Source: Phytopseudomonas seleniipraecipitans
GTDB lineage: Bacteria > Pseudomonadota > Gammaproteobacteria > Pseudomonadales > Pseudomonadaceae
DNA length: 64,000 bases
Assembly (NCBI RefSeq): GCF_900102335.1
Contig: NZ_FNBM01000012.1
Span: forward strand, 1 to 64,000
Direction: 5' to 3'
Both the position numbers and the translations under genes were made by a program. Shown here one piece after another: positions 60,725 through 64,000 of the stretch; within the stretch, counting starts at the first letter, position 1, and every line of letters starts with the position of its first letter. The notes beneath the pieces were generated by a model that ran no database searches, was not told the origin of the DNA, and saw only the letters and a list, made by a program, of their open reading frames with translations.

Positions 60725-61100
60725 CTGCAATAAGCCAAGCCGAGCGACAAGCGCGTCTCGGCAGGGTTACGTTACCGAGTTCAAGCTAGAAATTGCCGTG
60801 GGGACGCCATGATCTTTGCCGTCTGCCAACTGAGCGATAACGCGCTTCAATTACCTCTTGTCGGGCCAGGCCAAGGCGCGACAAGCACAGCCGCAGGAAT
60901 CTCGGGCGCTAGTCGTAAAGTGATATGGCGCGCCCCTTATTCGCTTGCTATTACGTATCTACTGGCCGGGTCTTCAAATGATATCGACGCGGTTGCGGCC
61001 GATACCTCCATGAACATCCTGCCGACACATCAGTAGTCCACGCGATACGCGCTGAATAGCCGCCACATAGAGCGATTGCAATCGCTCGAGGATCAGGGAA
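60725..61100. other. 376-bp intergenic region after zwf
   Basis: A weak hairpin (GCCGAG and CTCGGC, about 60738-60761) lies shortly after the zwf stop, without a T-run. A 75-codon frame at 60809-61036 has no recognisable features. The promoter of the TadE-like operon must lie here but I cannot point to it. Confidence 0.4.
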
Positions 61101-61565
61101 GTGCCTCACTCTTCAACAGTGTGCTCAGCTTATAAGCAGCGCGGCGCTGTGGCGGTCGAGTTCTCGATCGCCTTCATCATTTTCTTTCTGATTTTTTACG
61201 GCCTGGTCGGTTACAGCATCCCCTTCCTGCTCAGCGCTACCTACCAGGAACTGGCCACCGAAGCCCTGCGCGACGCCATCCACTCCCCCGATACGCGCGC
61301 GCCCACTCCCGAACAACTCGTGCTCCATCAACAGCGTGTGCTGCAGACAATGCGCAACTCCTGGCTACCACAAGCCTGGACGCGAACCTGCACGGGCTAT
61401 GACGGTTTTCTGAAAACCGGCGCGGTATGGAGCGTCTGCGTGCGCCATGACAATCCGGAGAGCATCATGCCGCCGTTTTCGATCTTCGGCTGGAAGGTGC
61501 CACAGCTGCCCAGCGAGATCCGCGGCGAAGCCAAAATCCGCCTCTACAATCACTCGGGGGCTTGA
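61101..61565 (+). CDS. TadE-like pseudopilin
   Basis: A 154-residue minor pilin-like protein. The N-terminal QRG/AVAVEFSIAF resembles a Flp-type cleavage site with Glu at +5, followed by a hydrophobic helix. A short C-terminal domain has two Cys (TCTGYDGF, SVCVRH). Start is GTG. It is the first of three tad-type minor pilin genes here and overlaps the next gene slightly if that one uses TTG. Confidence 0.8.
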   Translation: MPHSSTVCSAYKQRGAVAVEFSIAFIIFFLIFYGLVGYSIPFLLSATYQELATEALRDAIHSPDTRAPTPEQLVLHQQRVLQTMRNSWLPQAWTRTCTGYDGFLKTGAVWSVCVRHDNPESIMPPFSIFGWKVPQLPSEIRGEAKIRLYNHSGA

Positions 61566-61567
61566 GC

Positions 61568-63652
61568 ATGACCCCTCTCCGATCAAACCTGCAGCGCCAG
61601 CGTGGCGCTTTCAGCATTCTCAGCGCGGCGACACTGGTGATGGCCATCCTGTTTCTCGCCCTGGTGGTGGATAGCGGCCGCCTGTATCTGGAACAGCGCA
61701 AACTGCAAAAGCTCGCGGATACCGCAGCACTGGAATCCATCTCCCGACTGGAGTCCGGCAACTGTGCGCTCGATACCGCCAACGCCCACCTGTATGCGGT
61801 GGAGAACGCGGCCTCTTACGGTTTTGTCGGCAATGGGCAGCAGTCGCTGACGTCGTCCTGTGTGAGCATCTCGATCATCGACGGCCTGCGAGTGCCAACA
61901 GCCGATCCCGCAGGCGGCCGAGCCGTCAGAGTAGTTACCCGCAATGAAGTGCCTGCCAGCATCATCGTACGCAGCGGCGGACTGTTCGGCCTCCCCGGCA
62001 ACTCCACCGTGGGCTTGCAAGCGGTGGCTGTGGCAGAGAAGGACAGAGAACCAATGGCGGTATTCAGCGTGGGCGCGCAGCTGCTGGACCTCAATCCAGA
62101 TGGGTTGCTGCCTAGGCTACTGGAGGGAGCGGGAGTGAACGTGACGGCGTTGACCCTGCTCGACCCAGAAGGCTTGGCGAATGCCCAGGTTACGCCGGGA
62201 GGCTTGCTACAGGCGCTCGGGGTGGAGGTGGGTATCAACCAGCTCAAGGCGCTGACGCCTAACGGGCTGGCGGAACTGGTGGATACCCAAGTCGGCGCTG
62301 TAGGCATTCAACAGTTGATCAATGCCTCGGCGAAGCTGGTGACCCACAACCAGACGCTGGCCGCTGATATCAACGCGTTTGGCGAAGAGCTGGTTGGCAC
62401 TGAGCTGGAGAACGCTGCGGTCAACCTTATCAGCACCGCTGATCGTCCGGGCCTGCTTCAGCTGGCGTCAGGCCCGAACCAGGCAGTGGGGTCGGCGCTG
62501 GATGTAAAGCTCAACTTGGGTGATGTGTTATCCACAGGCCTGATGACGGCTGTTCAGGGTCGCGGGTTGTTGGTTAATGAGCCGAGCCTGCTGGGGTTAG
62601 CGAAACTACAACTTGGTATCGTCGAACCTCCCTCTATTGGCATTGGCCCAGTAGGAACTACTGCCCGCAATGCTCAAATTCGCTTAGGAATTGATGTTGA
62701 TACTTCCATGTTGGTATTAAGCCCATTGCTTGGAACTTCAATAAAGCTACCAATCATTATCGATTTGGCCGATGTTACGGGAGAATTGACGAATATAGAT
62801 TGCTCTGAATCTAAGCCAACAGCGTCTATTGCAGTAGAATCACGTATTGCCAATATTTGTCTTGGTTCAGCACCCAATGAAACATTGTGGTCAACAAAGA
62901 CGAATTGCACTACAAGCGACCTAAATGATGCAACCGTGTTTAAGCTGTTCAATATTGATCTGATCAAAGGAAGGGCCGCTATCCCTCTGCTTAGTACCGG
63001 TAATCCGGGAGATAAGATTGTCACGCTGGTTGAGCGGGAATCAGTAGAGACCGATGTCAATGATATAGAACTTGGAACATCGGTAGCAGGCCTGATCCCG
63101 CAGGTATTGAGTATGATAAAACTCGGAATGCCTAAGAATGCAGATGGAGCACCCACCTTCTCGGCAGAGCAGGCAGGCCAAATTGCAGACAAATATCTTA
63201 CGACGCTGAACCACAATAAAGTGGCGATACGCGAACGAATGCTGAGCGATGGGCTGGACTGGAAACGTCCGGCTGGGTTGCTGAATTTAGGGGAAACGAC
63301 TATGCCCCAAGACTGGTATGAAAAAGCGCCGTCCAATTGTTCAGCTAATAAACCGGCCTGTCGAAGTACATTGGTAACGGCACTTCAAAGCAAAGCCCAG
63401 AGTGGGGTGTTAGGGTCTATATTGGATTTGGTAGGTGGATTGGTAAATGGGGTGCTTTTTGGTGTATTGGGTGAAAATACCCAGCCCCTGCTACTGAAAA
63501 GTATTGATCCACTAATCTCATTACTAAAATCAATTCTAGATGACCTAGGCGAACTACTGAGTTCCCTCCTCAAAACCCTCGGCGTTGAACTCGGCAAAAG
63601 CAAAATAAAGGTCCACAGCATCAGTTGCGGTCTTCCGCGGCTAGTGCAGTGA
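61568..63652 (+). CDS. TadG-like pilus-associated protein
   Basis: A 694-residue protein. The N-terminus (QRGAFSILSAATLVMAILFLALVVDSGR, read in two parts around residue 15-40) is a Tad-type anchor, followed by a large presumably periplasmic or surface domain rich in Leu, Asn and Gly, with several Cys near the C-terminal part. No von Willebrand MIDAS motif is clear. Base composition changes within the gene: from about 62,600 onward it is AT-richer with A/T-ending codons, unlike the start. The ATG at 61568 is used here; a TTG at 61562 is also possible. Confidence 0.75.
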   Translation: MTPLRSNLQRQRGAFSILSAATLVMAILFLALVVDSGRLYLEQRKLQKLADTAALESISRLESGNCALDTANAHLYAVENAASYGFVGNGQQSLTSSCVSISIIDGLRVPTADPAGGRAVRVVTRNEVPASIIVRSGGLFGLPGNSTVGLQAVAVAEKDREPMAVFSVGAQLLDLNPDGLLPRLLEGAGVNVTALTLLDPEGLANAQVTPGGLLQALGVEVGINQLKALTPNGLAELVDTQVGAVGIQQLINASAKLVTHNQTLAADINAFGEELVGTELENAAVNLISTADRPGLLQLASGPNQAVGSALDVKLNLGDVLSTGLMTAVQGRGLLVNEPSLLGLAKLQLGIVEPPSIGIGPVGTTARNAQIRLGIDVDTSMLVLSPLLGTSIKLPIIIDLADVTGELTNIDCSESKPTASIAVESRIANICLGSAPNETLWSTKTNCTTSDLNDATVFKLFNIDLIKGRAAIPLLSTGNPGDKIVTLVERESVETDVNDIELGTSVAGLIPQVLSMIKLGMPKNADGAPTFSAEQAGQIADKYLTTLNHNKVAIRERMLSDGLDWKRPAGLLNLGETTMPQDWYEKAPSNCSANKPACRSTLVTALQSKAQSGVLGSILDLVGGLVNGVLFGVLGENTQPLLLKSIDPLISLLKSILDDLGELLSSLLKTLGVELGKSKIKVHSISCGLPRLVQ

Positions 63653-63660
63653 GAATCACC

Positions 63661-64000
63661 ATGCGTTCATTTTTGTACAAGCGACAGCAAGGCGCCGTGG
63701 CTATCGAATTTGCCATGCTATTCGGGGTGTTTTTCGTGGTGGTGTACGGAATCATCGCCTACAGCATTCCCATGCTGCTGATGCTGACCTTCAAGCAGGT
63801 CACTGCCGATGCCGCCCGCGCCACGTTGCAGGTGGACCCGGGCAATGCCGCCTACACGCAGTTGCTGAGCCGGGAAATTACCAAAGCGGTGGAGCGCAGT
63901 TGGTTGCCGGACAGCTGGCGCAGTGGCAACTGTCCGGCACCGGAGCAAGATGCAGCCGGCTTCAGCTGGACCAGCCTGCCCGGCCAGAACGGGCAGCCCT
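63661..64000 (+). CDS. second TadE-like pseudopilin (runs off the window)
   Basis: At least 113 residues, cut by the right edge. The start (KRQQGAVAIEFAMLFGVFF) parallels the TadE-like protein at 61101, with Gly/Ala cleavage and Glu at +5, and the following helix and SWLPDSW motif also match it (SWLPQAW there). The pair flanks the TadG-like gene and probably arose by duplication. The ATG lies 8 bp after the TadG stop. Confidence 0.8.
   Translation, partial: MRSFLYKRQQGAVAIEFAMLFGVFFVVVYGIIAYSIPMLLMLTFKQVTADAARATLQVDPGNAAYTQLLSREITKAVERSWLPDSWRSGNCPAPEQDAAGFSWTSLPGQNGQP

Noticed and set aside
60809..61036. 75-codon open frame after zwf
   Set aside because: No Shine-Dalgarno, motif or compositional support; treated as non-coding.

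Overview
The window is a GC-rich chromosomal segment of a Pseudomonas (gammaproteobacterium). The species cannot be fixed from the sequence alone. The assignment rests on gene order shared with P. aeruginosa: norR/fhpR-fhp, gcdH-gcdG-gcdR, the hydroxyproline (lhp) cluster, the chelatase-DAHP synthase-cobN-cobW block, pprA-fppA-pprB plus the tad/rcp/flp locus, plpD, and a zwf paralogue with an RpiR regulator. Short palindromic repeats between genes also fit. There is no CRISPR array, prophage, insertion sequence or tRNA gene in the window.

Layout. 1-330: three consensus sigma-70 promoters pointing left out of the window, as upstream of an rRNA operon. 395-3295: nitric-oxide response (NorR-type activator, three GT-N7-AC sites, a sigma-54 promoter, flavohaemoglobin). 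3342-6879: glutarate catabolism (CoA-transferase, glutaryl-CoA dehydrogenase, LysR regulator). 7131-26098: hydroxyproline uptake and degradation (epimerase, three-part D-hydroxyproline dehydrogenase, AraC-type regulator, ABC importer, aconitase-X dehydratase, a second proline-racemase-family enzyme, DapA-like deaminase, TRAP importer, ketoglutarate semialdehyde dehydrogenase, MFS symporter). Embedded in it, at about 10983-11318, is an unannotated Crc/Hfq-sequestering small RNA of the CrcZ/CrcY type behind a sigma-54 promoter.

26101-31837: an LRR-kinase protein, a chelatase-like ATPase joined to a VWA domain by an apparent programmed -1 frameshift, a LOG-family hydrolase, a Nudix hydrolase, and a DAHP synthase preceded by a transcription attenuator with two aromatic-rich leader ORFs. 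31894-41622: ABC-F ATPase, cobN, cobW, two back-to-back cobalamin riboswitches, cbtB, cbtA, cobE and cobM.

41883-55556: the type IVb Flp pilus system (PprA kinase, FppA prepilin peptidase, PprB regulator, DUF3613-like protein, TadD/C/B/A/Z, RcpA, RcpC, Flp and a receiver-only response regulator). 55702-60724: patatin autotransporter PlpD, a small conserved-looking ORF, an RpiR regulator and a divergent glucose-6-phosphate dehydrogenase. 61101-64000: a TadE-TadG-TadE-like minor pilin set running off the right edge; the second half of its TadG gene is visibly AT-richer.

The most notable points are the frameshift-fused chelatase gene with slippery heptamer and stem-loop, the 141-bp palindromic element inserted in frame in the hydroxyproline epimerase, the Crc-type sRNA inside the hydroxyproline locus, and the two aromatic leader ORFs of the DAHP synthase.
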